Below are positions 1-7,445 of a DNA stretch of 37,921 nt, one piece after another; position 1 is the stretch's first letter, and every line of letters starts with the position of its first letter. A model generated the notes under the pieces. It was not told where the DNA came from and searched no databases. It was given only the letters and a program-made list of their open reading frames with translations. The stretch comes from Gammaproteobacteria bacterium (GTDB taxonomy: Bacteria; Pseudomonadota; Gammaproteobacteria; SZUA-152): NCBI GenBank assembly GCA_021647505.1, contig JAKIUN010000034.1, positions 1 to 37,921 of the forward strand, read 5' to 3'. The position numbers were made by a program, and so were the translations under genes.

Positions 1-282
1 TCCCACGGGGAATTGACACCCAGTAGCTGGCTGTAATGCTCTTCTATGTCCATGGAAAAAACCGCTCCAATCAATGGCTAAAGCAGGGTATTTTACCGGA
101 ATTTCACACAGTTTTACGAAGAGCCTTTCTTCTAGACTCTGATTCTGCTACTACGGTTTACTTGCCAATATTTTTCATTAAAAACATAACAGTTAAATAT
201 ACAGAGTCATCAATTTTGGTATTAGATATAATCTGTCTATTACACAATCACGAACTTCATGCCACTGTATAAGCTATGTAGG

Positions 283-305
283 GTGGGCACGTTTTTTGTG
301 CCCAC
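283..305. repeat. REP-like hairpin inside repeat copy A
   Basis: GTGGGCAC at 283-290 pairs perfectly with GTGCCCAC at 298-305 across a 7-base loop (GTTTTTT). It lies just upstream of the RAYT remnant on the minus strand. REP palindromes are the known substrates of RAYT proteins, so an association is expected. The same position in copy B lacks the hairpin, so it was either gained in copy A or lost from copy B. Confidence 0.7.
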
Positions 306-407
306 GCGGTTGGCGCATAGTCTGCAAAAAATAGCCGAGCGATTGTTTCCTCGCTGGATAATATACCAGGGGATTCCAGGTGTTGAGATTCACGCTCTGT
401 GTGGCAT
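306..407 (-). pseudogene. RAYT transposase N-terminal remnant (copy A)
   Basis: Translation from the ATG at 407 gives MPHRA, an in-frame stop, then ISTPGIPWYIIQRGNNRSAIFC. This is the characteristic start of Y1 (HUH) REP-associated transposases, usually MPRRARI..GxPxHVIQRGNN. The stop codon and the loss of everything downstream, including the HUH and catalytic tyrosine regions, make it non-functional. Confidence 0.75.
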
Positions 408-517
408 TGACTTCCTTCCACCGATGTTTGTCAACATAGTTGTAGCTTCAACTTACGCAGCAGACGATTTTAATCGTGGTCTGTCCCCTATTGCCTTAAA
501 AATATGGGTAACGGAGA

Positions 518-533
518 GCCTAATTCGTTAGGC
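518..533. repeat. Perfect hairpin overlapping the antitoxin stop codon
   Basis: GCCTAA at 518-523 pairs with TTAGGC at 528-533 around a TTCG tetraloop. It overlaps the last codon of the zinc-finger antitoxin gene (stop at 528-530). It could stabilise the 3' end of the transcript. There is no clear U-tract on the minus-strand side, so a terminator call would be weak. Confidence 0.5.
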
Positions 534-743
534 GATATTTGATGTTAATGCCTTTGTTTCATAGTCAATTTTTTGTAATGCCTTTTGAATATGGCTCACT
601 TCATTTTCCTCAAAAAGAGCCTCTCCACACTGCGTGCATACCCATGCAGGAATTGACTCCCAAGAAATATGGTATCCATTTCGGTCAGCACTAAACGGAG
701 CATTTCCTTTGACCATTTTACCTTTACAATGAAAACATTCCAT
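528..743 (-). CDS. YgiT/MqsA-type zinc-finger antitoxin
   Basis: This 71-residue protein carries CxxC at residues 3-6 and a second CxxC (VCTQCGEALF) near residues 35-38, the zinc-binding pattern of the MqsA N-terminal domain. The helix-turn-helix half of full-length MqsA is missing: the protein ends about 30 residues after the second CxxC. It probably neutralises the toxin encoded just upstream but may not bind DNA itself. The start follows a good Shine-Dalgarno sequence (GAGAGGAAC), and the toxin stop lies 2 bases upstream, so the genes are probably cotranscribed in toxin-first order. Known for the family: YgiT zinc-finger proteins pair with DUF4258 or RelE-like toxins. The assignment to this toxin is inferred from the gene order. 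Confidence 0.8.
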   Translation of the reverse strand: MECFHCKGKMVKGNAPFSADRNGYHISWESIPAWVCTQCGEALFEENEVSHIQKALQKIDYETKALTSNIA

Positions 744-745
744 TT

Positions 746-1048
746 TTAGTTCCTCTCTTTAAAATCTGATGACCACTGATCAGTTGCTGGCAAGTATGCT
801 GTAATGATAGCCAAATACTCAGGTTTTGGTGCACAAACAACATGTATGACACGGCCTTCCTTTGTGTGGAGAATCAAGCAACTTTCACCTCTTTGATCCT
901 CTGGGTATTTCTCAATTATTTCACCGAGAAAAACAGCCTCTTTTATCTCATCTGTAGCAATCATTCTATCTGGGCGAGACATCTGCTTAATAGCATGAGG
1001 CAAAAACAGTATTTTCTTATTTGCCGATGATGTTATTTTTTTCTTCAT
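746..1048 (-). CDS. DUF4258 family putative toxin
   Basis: The product is about 100 residues and has the DUF4258 layout: an N-terminal FLPHAIKQMSRPDR segment (family pattern H...R...R), then EIKEAVFLGEIIEKYPED, then a strand-rich end with VIHVVCAPKPEYLAIITAYLPATDQW. DUF4258 proteins resemble RelE/BrnT toxins and often sit beside a YgiT zinc-finger partner, as here. I chose the ATG at 1048, preceded by AGGGAAC. A GTG start at 1072 would add eight residues but has no properly spaced ribosome-binding site. The pair lies between two direct repeats made of transposase debris, which suggests it arrived as a mobile unit. Toxicity itself is inferred. Confidence 0.75.
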   Translation of the reverse strand: MKKKITSSANKKILFLPHAIKQMSRPDRMIATDEIKEAVFLGEIIEKYPEDQRGESCLILHTKEGRVIHVVCAPKPEYLAIITAYLPATDQWSSDFKERN

Positions 1049-1100
1049 ATTATGAATGTTCCCTATTTCCACCTTGCATCTTCAGTTTTCACACGCTTAA

Positions 1101-1380
1101 ACAGTTAAATATACAGAATCACCAATTTTGGTATTAGACATAATCTGTTTATTACACAATCACGAACTTCACATATCACTGTATAAGCTAACAGGTTGGC
1201 GCATGGTCTGTAAAAAATAGCCGAATAATTGTTTCCTCGCTGGATAATATACCAGGGGATTCCAGGTGTCGAGATTCGTGCTCTGTGTGGCATTGACTTC
1301 CTTCCACCAATGTTTGTCAACATAGTTGTCGCTTCAACTTACGCAGCAGACGATTTTAATCATGGTCTGTCCCCTATTGC
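1101..1380. repeat. Direct repeat copy B containing a RAYT 5' fragment
   Basis: This is the second copy of the 189-494 block, shorter because it lacks the REP-like hairpin. It joins directly to a RAYT 3' remnant at 1392-1502. The two copies share both outer ends exactly, consistent with duplication of one sequence on either side of the toxin-antitoxin module. Confidence 0.85.
1192..1293 (-). pseudogene. RAYT transposase N-terminal remnant (copy B)
   Basis: Translation from the ATG at 1293 gives MPHRARISTPGIPWYIIQRG followed by NNYSAIFYRPCANLL, without the internal stop seen in copy A. The open frame then runs into unrelated sequence and ends at about 1105. The HUH motif and catalytic tyrosine regions are absent, so this is a fragment. 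Confidence 0.75.
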
Positions 1381-1391
1381 TCATTACACTG

Positions 1392-1502
1392 GCCTATCAG
1401 AGCGGCGGCTATAGTATGAAAGAGATAGGCTCTTATTTCGGATTACACTATTCGAGAGTGAGCAGGATTATTGGGAAGAGGTGGGCAAAAGGCAAGACCT
1501 GA
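1392..1502 (+). pseudogene. RAYT transposase C-terminal remnant
   Basis: In the frame beginning at 1392 the sequence reads AYQSGGYSMKEIGSYFGLHY, then SRVSRIIGKRWAKGKT and a stop at 1500-1502. This is the helix-turn-helix tail typical of REP-associated transposases (GYSMKEIGxYFGLHYxxVSRI...KGKT). It is on the opposite strand to the N-terminal remnant next to it, so the element has been rearranged as well as truncated. Confidence 0.8.
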
Positions 1503-1641
1503 CCCCGTTGCCCGCGTTGCCCGGTTGCCCTGCTACCTTAAAATTTTGGGGACAGCATATTGATTGTATTAAAAACAAGGCGTTAAGACCCCTGTCTGTT
1601 TTTGATCGCGTGCAAAGGCTGCCGTGCTCAAAGCCACCCTA

Positions 1642-3108
1642 TCACAATGCCGAGCCACTGAAACCAAGCAGCTTGTCGATGTATGCCATATCAAGGTGCT
1701 GTTCAACGGCATCGGCAAGGCGATTGATGTCAGCGTCACGTCGTTGACGGTAATCCGCAGGCTGTACATTTTCCAGTCCGGCCCAGGCTAGCAGGGACTG
1801 GCAGGCCTGGCTGGTTTCAAACAGGCCATGCAGATAGGTGCCGATGATCTTTTTATCCGCGGAGACGGCGCCATCGCGGTGCGTGCCCAGTTGGGCGAAT
1901 GGGTGTTGCTGTGCAGGGCCGCTGCTCACGCCGACATGAATTTCATAACCACTGATTTCCGAGCCGTCCGCGAGCAGTTGCCCAGAAACGTTGCGCAATT
2001 GTTTGCCGCTCTCAAGGCGGGTTTCTATATCGAGCAATCCCAGGCCGATGCAGGCGCCTGCCGTTCCTTCCACGCCAAGTGGATCATGAACGGTTTTGCC
2101 AAGCATCTGGTAACCCCCACAGATACCCAGCACCCGGCCGCCATAACGCAGGTGTTTGTTGATGGCGTCTTCCCAGCGATGTTTGCGCAGCCAGGCAAGG
2201 TCGCTCTGGACGCTCTTGCTGCCGGGCAGGATGATCAGGTCAGCGGCCGGGATATTTTCGCCCGCCGGAACAAATTGCAGATTCACCTGCGGGTGGAGAT
2301 TAAGCGGGTCAAAATCCGTATGGTTACTCAGCCGGGGCAGGGCGGGAACGATAACATTCAGGGCCGGGCCGCTGCTGGCGATACTGTCGTGGCGGGCAAG
2401 GCTGTCTTCCCCTTCCAGGTGAAGGTCTTGCAGGTAGGGCAAGACGCCGGTCACGGTTTTTTGGGTTTTCCGTTCCAGCCAGTCGAGGCCGGGTTGTAAC
2501 AAGGCAAGGTCGCCCCGGAAACGATTGATGACCATGCCCTTGATGCGCCGGCGTTCACTGTGGCTGAGCAATTCCAGGGTGCCAACGAGATGGGCAAAGA
2601 CGCCGCCTCGGTCGATATCGGCAATCAGCAGCACGGGGGCATCCACCGCCTCGGCAAAGCCCATGTTGGCTATGTCTTTTGCTCGCAGGTTGATTTCGGC
2701 CGGGCTGCCGGCACCTTCCACCAGCACGACATCATGCTGTGTTTGCAGGCGCTCATAGGATTCGAGTACGGCCTGCTTCGCAATCTGTTTGTAGTCGTGG
2801 TAACGGCGGGCATTCATGTTGCCGACCGCGTGTCCCTGGATAATGACCTGGGCGCCGGTATCGCTGTTGGGCTTGAGCAGAACCGGATTCATGTCGGTAT
2901 GCGGCGCAATGTTTGCGGCCAGGGCTTGCAGGGCCTGTGCTCGCCCAATCTCACCGCCATCGCTGGTCACGGCGGAATTGAGCGCCATGTTCTGCGGCTT
3001 GAAGGGGGCGACGCGCAGGCCGCGGCGGGCGAGAATACGGCAAAGCCCGGTGACCAGTGCGCTCTTGCCGGCGTCCGAGGTGGTGCCCTGTATCATCAAC
3101 ACGCTCAT
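1642..3108 (-). CDS. cobQ: Cobyric acid synthase
   Basis: This glutamine-dependent amidotransferase (also called CbiP) adds four amide groups to adenosylcobyrinic acid a,c-diamide in the cytoplasm. At 488 residues it has the usual family length. The N-terminal synthetase domain begins with the nucleotide-binding GTTSDAGKS motif (residues 8-16). The C-terminal glutaminase-like domain has the nucleophile Cys330 in [12 protein letters not shown] and the later GTYLHGLFE segment (His427). Its ATG overlaps the stop of cobD by 4 bases (ATGA), so it is translated as part of the operon. It is the last gene of the cluster. Downstream I see no convincing terminator before the transposase debris. Confidence 0.97.
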   Translation of the reverse strand: MSVLMIQGTTSDAGKSALVTGLCRILARRGLRVAPFKPQNMALNSAVTSDGGEIGRAQALQALAANIAPHTDMNPVLLKPNSDTGAQVIIQGHAVGNMNARRYHDYKQIAKQAVLESYERLQTQHDVVLVEGAGSPAEINLRAKDIANMGFAEAVDAPVLLIADIDRGGVFAHLVGTLELLSHSERRRIKGMVINRFRGDLALLQPGLDWLERKTQKTVTGVLPYLQDLHLEGEDSLARHDSIASSGPALNVIVPALPRLSNHTDFDPLNLHPQVNLQFVPAGENIPAADLIILPGSKSVQSDLAWLRKHRWEDAINKHLRYGGRVLGICGGYQMLGKTVHDPLGVEGTAGACIGLGLLDIETRLESGKQLRNVSGQLLADGSEISGYEIHVGVSSGPAQQHPFAQLGTHRDGAVSADKKIIGTYLHGLFETSQACQSLLAWAGLENVQPADYRQRRDADINRLADAVEQHLDMAYIDKLLGFSGSAL

Positions 3109-4118
3109 GGCTGTGTCTCGCCGCTGGTGGCGTGAAGGGTCAATGTGGCCAGGGCTTGCTCAAGCCGCGCCCATTCCTGCTCGCCTGCCGGCAAACCGAA
3201 GCGCAGGCTGACGGGTTCCATGAACAGGCGTGTCAGAATGCCCTGCCTGGCCAGCTGCTCATGAATGACCGGCGCTGCTGTGGTTTTCAGCCACTGGAAA
3301 AGTACGCAACCACCATCCGGTAGCAAGTGATAGTTGGTGAGTAATTGCTGAAGACGCCGTCCCTGAAGCTTGAGTTGCCCGCGCATGTTTTCCTGCCAGG
3401 AAACATCCCGCAGGGCCTGTTTGGCCATGAAGCGCGAAGGGCCGCTGATGGGCCAGGGGCCCAGCAGTTCCGCCAGTTGACTGAGCAGCGCCGCTTCGGC
3501 AAAGACAAAGCCGACCCGGACACCGGCAAGGCCAAAGAATTTGCCCAGTGAACGCAGCACAATCAGCCCTTCCCGGGGGGCGTGGGGCACCAGGCTGTCT
3601 TCCGGCGTGGCGTCCATAAAGGCCTCGTCGACAATCAGCCAGCCACCGCGTTGCCGTAAACGGCCATGCCAGCGCAGGCATTGTTCAACACTGAAACATT
3701 CGCCGCTCGGGTTGTTGGGATTGACCAGCAGGATGACATCATGGGCTTCGATGATTTCGTCCATGCCGGCGGTTGACAGTGGCGTAACACCGAAACCGTT
3801 GCAGCGCCAGGCATGGGCGTGTTCGGTGTAGGCCGGATGGAGTATCGCGATGCGTGATGCCGGATCGCGGAGCCGGGGCAAGGCCTGGATCGCCGCTTGA
3901 GAGCCTGCAACGGCTAATAGCTGTTTGTTTCCATAGTAGTCACGGGCGGCCGCTATGAGGCCATCGTCTTCTTCGGGCAGACGCGCCCAGATATCGGCGG
4001 GTACGTCGCCGACGGGCCATGCGTGTGGATTGAGTCCTGTCGAGAGATCGAGCCACTGGTCAATGGGAATACGGTATTGGCACGCCGCCTGAATGAGTTT
4101 GCCGCCGTGTTCAAGCAA
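3105..4118 (-). CDS. cobD: L-threonine-O-3-phosphate decarboxylase (CobD/CobC)
   Basis: This PLP enzyme of aminotransferase fold I makes (R)-1-aminopropan-2-ol phosphate, the arm that links the corrin to the lower ligand. The sequence shows the N-terminal EHGG segment and [13 protein letters not shown], the NPNNPSG motif at about 133-139, DEAF at 164-167, and the Schiff-base lysine Lys193 in [15 protein letters not shown]. Its length of 337 residues is normal for the family. It overlaps cobQ by 4 bases and cbiB by 8 bases. It works directly with CbiB, the next enzyme in the path. The product is called CobC in Pseudomonas nomenclature and CobD in Salmonella nomenclature. Confidence 0.95.
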   Translation of the reverse strand: MLEHGGKLIQAACQYRIPIDQWLDLSTGLNPHAWPVGDVPADIWARLPEEDDGLIAAARDYYGNKQLLAVAGSQAAIQALPRLRDPASRIAILHPAYTEHAHAWRCNGFGVTPLSTAGMDEIIEAHDVILLVNPNNPSGECFSVEQCLRWHGRLRQRGGWLIVDEAFMDATPEDSLVPHAPREGLIVLRSLGKFFGLAGVRVGFVFAEAALLSQLAELLGPWPISGPSRFMAKQALRDVSWQENMRGQLKLQGRRLQQLLTNYHLLPDGGCVLFQWLKTTAAPVIHEQLARQGILTRLFMEPVSLRFGLPAGEQEWARLEQALATLTLHATSGETQP

Positions 4119-5085
4119 GGCTCAGCCCTCCCGCAAGGAGCAGGGCAAGACCGGCCCAGAGCGCGATGCCGCGCTGAATCAGGCGTGTCGCCTGCATGAT
4201 ATCGTTGGCAAGCGGCGGTTCACCGCAGCCGAGTCGTGGACAGTTTTCCCGTTTGCCGTGGTACACCGCCGGGCCACCCAGTTGCAGTGCGAGGGCGCCA
4301 GCGCCGGCTGCCATCACCGGGCCGCCGTTTGGGCTTTTGCAGTTGCCGGCCTGGGTGCGCCAGCAGTGCAGGGCGGTTTGGAACTGGCCCAGGCAGGCGT
4401 AGGTGAGGGCGGTCAGGCGCGCCGGAATATAATTCAGTACATCATCCAGCCGCGCTGCGGCCCAGCCGAAATGTACAAAACGCGGCGTTCGGTAGCCCCA
4501 CATGGCATCCAGAGTGTTGCACAGCCGATAGACGATCACCGCAGGCGCACCGCCGATGACGAACCAGAACAGGGGGGCGAAAATGGCATCGTTGCCGTTT
4601 TCCAGTGTGGACTCGATGGTGGCGCGGGACATGTCGCTTTCATTCATTTGTGTGGTATCGCGACTGACCAGGTGGCTGGTAAAGGCGCGTGCATCGTCAC
4701 GGCGGTTTGACTGCAAGGCCGTTGCGACGCGCTGTGCATGTTCAATCAGGCTACGCGCGCCGATGGCGAGATAAAGCACGCCTATCTCGACAATGAGATA
4801 GGTGTTGTAGCGGCCTGTGATATAGGCGGTGATTGCAGCTGCGGGAAGGATCAGCAGGGAAAGAGCGAGCAGGCCACGGAATTTTAGTGCGAAGGCCTTG
4901 GGCCTGTTGTTATGAACAGAGCTATAAACAGGGCTATGAACAGGGTTGTTGACGCGCTTATTAAGACGCGTCTCGATGGCCTGCGCCAGCCTGCCAAAAC
5001 CAACCAGCGGATGCCAGCGTCGTGGTTCCCCCAGCAGGCGATCCAAAATCAAGGCGGCTAGTATGGTGATCGCAATACTCATCAT
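4111..5085 (-). CDS. cbiB: Adenosylcobinamide-phosphate synthase, membrane protein
   Basis: CbiB (CobD in Pseudomonas naming) condenses aminopropanol phosphate with adenosylcobyric acid in the inner membrane. The N-terminus ALILDRLLGEPRRWHPLVGFGRL is a family signature, and several hydrophobic segments follow (about residues 68-95, 100-110 and 180-200, plus a C-terminal one). Residues around 46-58 form a short repeat (NPVHSPVYSSVHNN) encoded by three 12-bp tandem repeats; it lies in the loop before the second hydrophobic segment. The start overlaps the bluB stop by 4 bases. A methionine codon directly follows the first ATG, so the exact start is uncertain by one residue. Confidence 0.95.
   Translation of the reverse strand: MMSIAITILAALILDRLLGEPRRWHPLVGFGRLAQAIETRLNKRVNNPVHSPVYSSVHNNRPKAFALKFRGLLALSLLILPAAAITAYITGRYNTYLIVEIGVLYLAIGARSLIEHAQRVATALQSNRRDDARAFTSHLVSRDTTQMNESDMSRATIESTLENGNDAIFAPLFWFVIGGAPAVIVYRLCNTLDAMWGYRTPRFVHFGWAAARLDDVLNYIPARLTALTYACLGQFQTALHCWRTQAGNCKSPNGGPVMAAGAGALALQLGGPAVYHGKRENCPRLGCGEPPLANDIMQATRLIQRGIALWAGLALLLAGGLSLA
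4911..4946. repeat. Three 12-bp tandem repeats within cbiB
   Basis: TATGAACAGAGC (4911-4922), TATAAACAGGGC (4923-4934) and TATGAACAGGGT (4935-4946) are adjacent. They keep frame and encode the four-residue units PVHS/PVYS/SVHN on the minus strand. The repeat number could change in 4-residue steps without breaking CbiB. Confidence 0.8.
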
Positions 5086-5747
5086 TCTTCGTTTTCAGGC
5101 CACTTGTCGCTAAACAAGACGCGCTCGAGGGTTTTTTCTTCACGCCAGCCCGTTTCAACCAACATGGGTTTTGCGTAGAACGCCTTGACCGGCCCCAGGC
5201 AGAGCAGGGCGACAGGCTGTGCGCCCTGCGGGCAGTGCAGTAAGCGCGCAAGCGCCGCCGGCTCAAACAGGGAGACCCAGCCCATGCCCAGGTTTTCGGC
5301 GCGCGCCGCCAGCCACAGGTTTTGAATGGCGCAGGCGGTGGAGCACAGGGCCATTTCCCGGGGCAGGGTGCGGCGGCCGAAGAGAGTGCCATCGTCGGGG
5401 GCCTGCACTACGGCAATGAGTTCGGCGCACTCGCGAATGCCGGCGACTTTGAGTTTCAGGAATTCGCGCCTGCGTTCATTCATGGCGTCGGCGGTTCTGC
5501 GAATTTCTTCGTCGACAAGCCGCGCAATGTCGTTACGCAGTGGCTTGTCTTTGATGCGAATGAAACGCCAGGGCTGCATCAGGCCGACGGAGGGCGCCGA
5601 ATGGGCGGCCGCCATGATGCGGCCCAGTACCGCGTCATCTATTTTTTCGTTAGTCAGAAAGTGCCGTATGTCGCGGCGCGCGGCGATGATTCTGTACAGC
5701 GTTTCACGCTCGGCGGCGGAAAAAACAGTGGCATCAGGCTGTGGCAC
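5082..5747 (-). CDS. bluB: 5,6-dimethylbenzimidazole synthase
   Basis: BluB breaks down reduced FMN with oxygen to make 5,6-dimethylbenzimidazole, the lower ligand of cobalamin. The 221-residue product shows the flavin-destructase/nitroreductase features: RRDIRHF at about 24-30, AAHSAPSVGLMQPWRFI at about 46-62, and MGWVSLFEP with the following short loop. Its place in a corrin operon supports this over a generic nitroreductase. Because the reaction needs oxygen, its presence says the organism makes true cobalamin at least under oxic or microoxic conditions. It overlaps cbiB by 4 bases and the ferredoxin gene by 14 bases. Confidence 0.95.
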   Translation of the reverse strand: MPQPDATVFSAAERETLYRIIAARRDIRHFLTNEKIDDAVLGRIMAAAHSAPSVGLMQPWRFIRIKDKPLRNDIARLVDEEIRRTADAMNERRREFLKLKVAGIRECAELIAVVQAPDDGTLFGRRTLPREMALCSTACAIQNLWLAARAENLGMGWVSLFEPAALARLLHCPQGAQPVALLCLGPVKAFYAKPMLVETGWREEKTLERVLFSDKWPENEE

Positions 5748-6084
5748 AGTCCGCTTCCTGGCGATGGTAGATCAGTTCCTCGACCGGTTGGCCGCCGACC
5801 AGGTGTTCATTGATGATGCGATCCAGGTTGGCCTCGGTGACGTTGTAATACCAGATGCCATCGGGCTGGATGCAGAGAACCGGGCCGGATTTGCAGGTGG
5901 CGAAGCAATGGGTGCGGGTTCGTTTGACGCGTAGTTCTCCTTTGTCGATGCCGGCGGCCTTGAATTTTTCGCCCAGCATGTCAAACAATGCCTGGGACTC
6001 GCCTTCTTCGGTACATCGCGGGCCGACACAGACCAGCATGTGGCGTGCGTAGGTCATCATTTTGGGTTTTTCCAGGTTATTCAT
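5734..6084 (-). CDS. cbiW: Thioredoxin-like [2Fe-2S] ferredoxin, CbiW-like
   Basis: This is a small 116-residue redox protein. The likely cluster ligands are Cys19 and Cys24 (CVGPRC) and Cys60 and Cys64 (CFATC), a pattern close to thioredoxin-fold [2Fe-2S] ferredoxins. Cys71 and Cys113 are extra. In Bacillus megaterium a similar ferredoxin, CbiW, lies next to the ring-contraction methyltransferase gene, as it does here, so I use that name by analogy. The start at 6084 is chosen because AGGAGAAAG precedes it; the gene overlaps the cbiH end by 8 bases. Its likely job is electron delivery to a corrin enzyme, possibly CbiH, but the sequence does not show this. Confidence 0.85.
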   Translation of the reverse strand: MNNLEKPKMMTYARHMLVCVGPRCTEEGESQALFDMLGEKFKAAGIDKGELRVKRTRTHCFATCKSGPVLCIQPDGIWYYNVTEANLDRIINEHLVGGQPVEELIYHRQEADCATA

Positions 6085-7444
6085 TGCTGGCTTTCTCCTG
6101 TTCGTTGGTTGCTGTCAGGGTTGCCCAATCCTGTTCAAAGGCCTGTAGGGCTGCGTGGTTGAAGGCACCGTTTTTGCGTATGAGTGACAGGTTGAAGAGG
6201 GTTTCGTTTTGTTGGTTGGTAAAGTGCACACCACATAAGGTGTCACCACGGCGGATGAACCAGGCTTGTTGTATCTTTGCGCTGTCGATGTGCAGGTGGA
6301 AGTGTTCATTTTCGATATTCAGCCAGTCACGGCGCATGGAAAAGTCATTGGCATGCACCATGAGTTCGCTCACGGCGCCACCGTCATTACGCACGACGGC
6401 GCGTAACCGGCCCCATTGTTTGGCGGCGTCGATGACGCTGGCTATATCATGTTGTACCTTGGCTGCAGTGTACTCGCCGGCGCTATCATTTTCGCCACTG
6501 TCGGCGCTGGCTTCGCTGATGGCGGCGATGATGTCGCCCGTCGGGCTGTCAAAGTGATGTGCTGCTTCCCGCAATGACGCCCCATGATTTTTCCGCAGGT
6601 ATTCACGCACGCAGCCTTTCCAGCCGGTCAGTCCCATGCTTAACGAACGGCCGCGTTTTTCACCTTCGATGGCGTCGCCGGTTATGTTTTCATATTTATT
6701 GGCATAGCCCCGTGGCGTAATCATCAAACCCTCTTCCATGTAGGTGCTGCTGTTGCCGATCAGTACCGTCGTCAGCATGCCGATCTTGCAGTCCTTCATT
6801 TCATCCAGCCGCACACGTTGAATATTCTGTGCTTCACGGTAGGCGGATTTGACGATGGCCACGGGCGTATCCGGTTTACGGTATTGCAACAGGATGCGCT
6901 GGGCTTCGACGATCTGCTGGGTACGGCGGCCACTTTTCGGGTTATACAGGGCAATGACAAAATCACTGCGGCCAGCGGCGTCGATGCGCTTGGCTATGGT
7001 CGGCCAGGGGGTCAGCAAGTCCGACAGTGAGATGGAGCAAAAGTCATGGGTTAGCGGCGCCCCCACCAGTGAGGCGCAGGCGGACAGGGCGGTGCTGCCG
7101 GGGATGATTTCAACCTCGACGCCACAGCCGGGTTTCCAACCGGATTTCAACAGCACTTCATAGGTGGGGCCGGCCATGCCATAGACACCGATGTCGCCCG
7201 ATGAAATCAGTGCGACGGTCTTGCCGAGTTGCGCCTGTTCATAGGCTTCGATGCAGCGGTCAATTTCTTCGGTCATGCCTTTGCGAATGACGTCTTTGCC
7301 GGCGAGCAGGTTTTTGACCAGGTTGATATAGGTCGAATAACCGATGACGACATGGGCTTCTTCAATGGCCTGCAAGGCACGCACACTCATGTGCGCTTCG
7401 GCCCCTGGCCCAAAACCGACCAATAAAATTTTACCTTTGTTCAT
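6077..7444 (-). CDS. cbiH: Cobalt-factor III/precorrin-3B C17-methyltransferase fused to a HutX/ChuX-like domain
   Basis: The first 245 residues are a tetrapyrrole SAM-methyltransferase of the CbiH/CobJ type: GKILLVGFGPG near the start, ISSGDIGVYGMAGPTYE, IIPGSTALSACASLVGAPL, ALYNPKSGRR and the TTVLIGNSSTY end. This enzyme methylates C17 and drives ring contraction. About 190 further residues follow. GLTGWKGCVREYLRKNHGAS then LREAAHHFDSPTGDIIAAI resembles the N-terminal helices of HutX/ChuX. After about residue 340, WGRLRAVVRNDGGAVSEL, DWLNIENEHFHLHI, QQAWFIRRGD and GVHFTNQQNETLFNLSL follow the order of HutX/HemS-type haem-carrier domains. This differs from CbiH60 of B. megaterium, whose extension is iron-sulfur; here the tail has only two cysteines. 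I chose the ATG at 7444, preceded by AAGGA and 1 base after the cbiG(C) stop. An ATG at 7459 would add five residues. The methyltransferase call is firm; the tail call rests on pattern recognition. Confidence 0.88.
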   Translation of the reverse strand: MNKGKILLVGFGPGAEAHMSVRALQAIEEAHVVIGYSTYINLVKNLLAGKDVIRKGMTEEIDRCIEAYEQAQLGKTVALISSGDIGVYGMAGPTYEVLLKSGWKPGCGVEVEIIPGSTALSACASLVGAPLTHDFCSISLSDLLTPWPTIAKRIDAAGRSDFVIALYNPKSGRRTQQIVEAQRILLQYRKPDTPVAIVKSAYREAQNIQRVRLDEMKDCKIGMLTTVLIGNSSTYMEEGLMITPRGYANKYENITGDAIEGEKRGRSLSMGLTGWKGCVREYLRKNHGASLREAAHHFDSPTGDIIAAISEASADSGENDSAGEYTAAKVQHDIASVIDAAKQWGRLRAVVRNDGGAVSELMVHANDFSMRRDWLNIENEHFHLHIDSAKIQQAWFIRRGDTLCGVHFTNQQNETLFNLSLIRKNGAFNHAALQAFEQDWATLTATNEQEKASNE

Positions 7445-7445
7445 T

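Larger units (their letters stand above)
189..494. repeat. Direct repeat copy A containing a RAYT 5' fragment
   Basis: This block is nearly identical to 1101-1380. Both start at the same acagttaaat string and end at ggtctgtcccctattgc, with only scattered single-base differences. Copy A carries about 28 extra bases (near 275-305) that form a REP-like hairpin absent from copy B. On the minus strand the block encodes the first residues of a REP-associated tyrosine transposase (ATG at 407; MPHRA then a stop, followed in frame by ISTPGIPWYIIQRGNN), so it is a dead 5' fragment. The two copies bracket the toxin-antitoxin pair at 528-1048. Confidence 0.85.

Noticed and set aside
36-272. Open frame of 78 residues at the window start
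   Set aside because: It has no ribosome-binding site, no family resemblance, and its second half is the direct-repeat sequence found again at 1101-1190, where it is not open. Treated as chance.
518-533. GTTAGGC/GCCTAA hairpin as an integron attC site
   Set aside because: It has only the short inverted core and none of the second pair of conserved boxes, and no integrase is nearby.
1828-3211. Several long plus-strand frames opposite cobQ and cobD
   Set aside because: Shadow frames of GC-rich genes on the other strand; the minus-strand proteins match known families along their full length.
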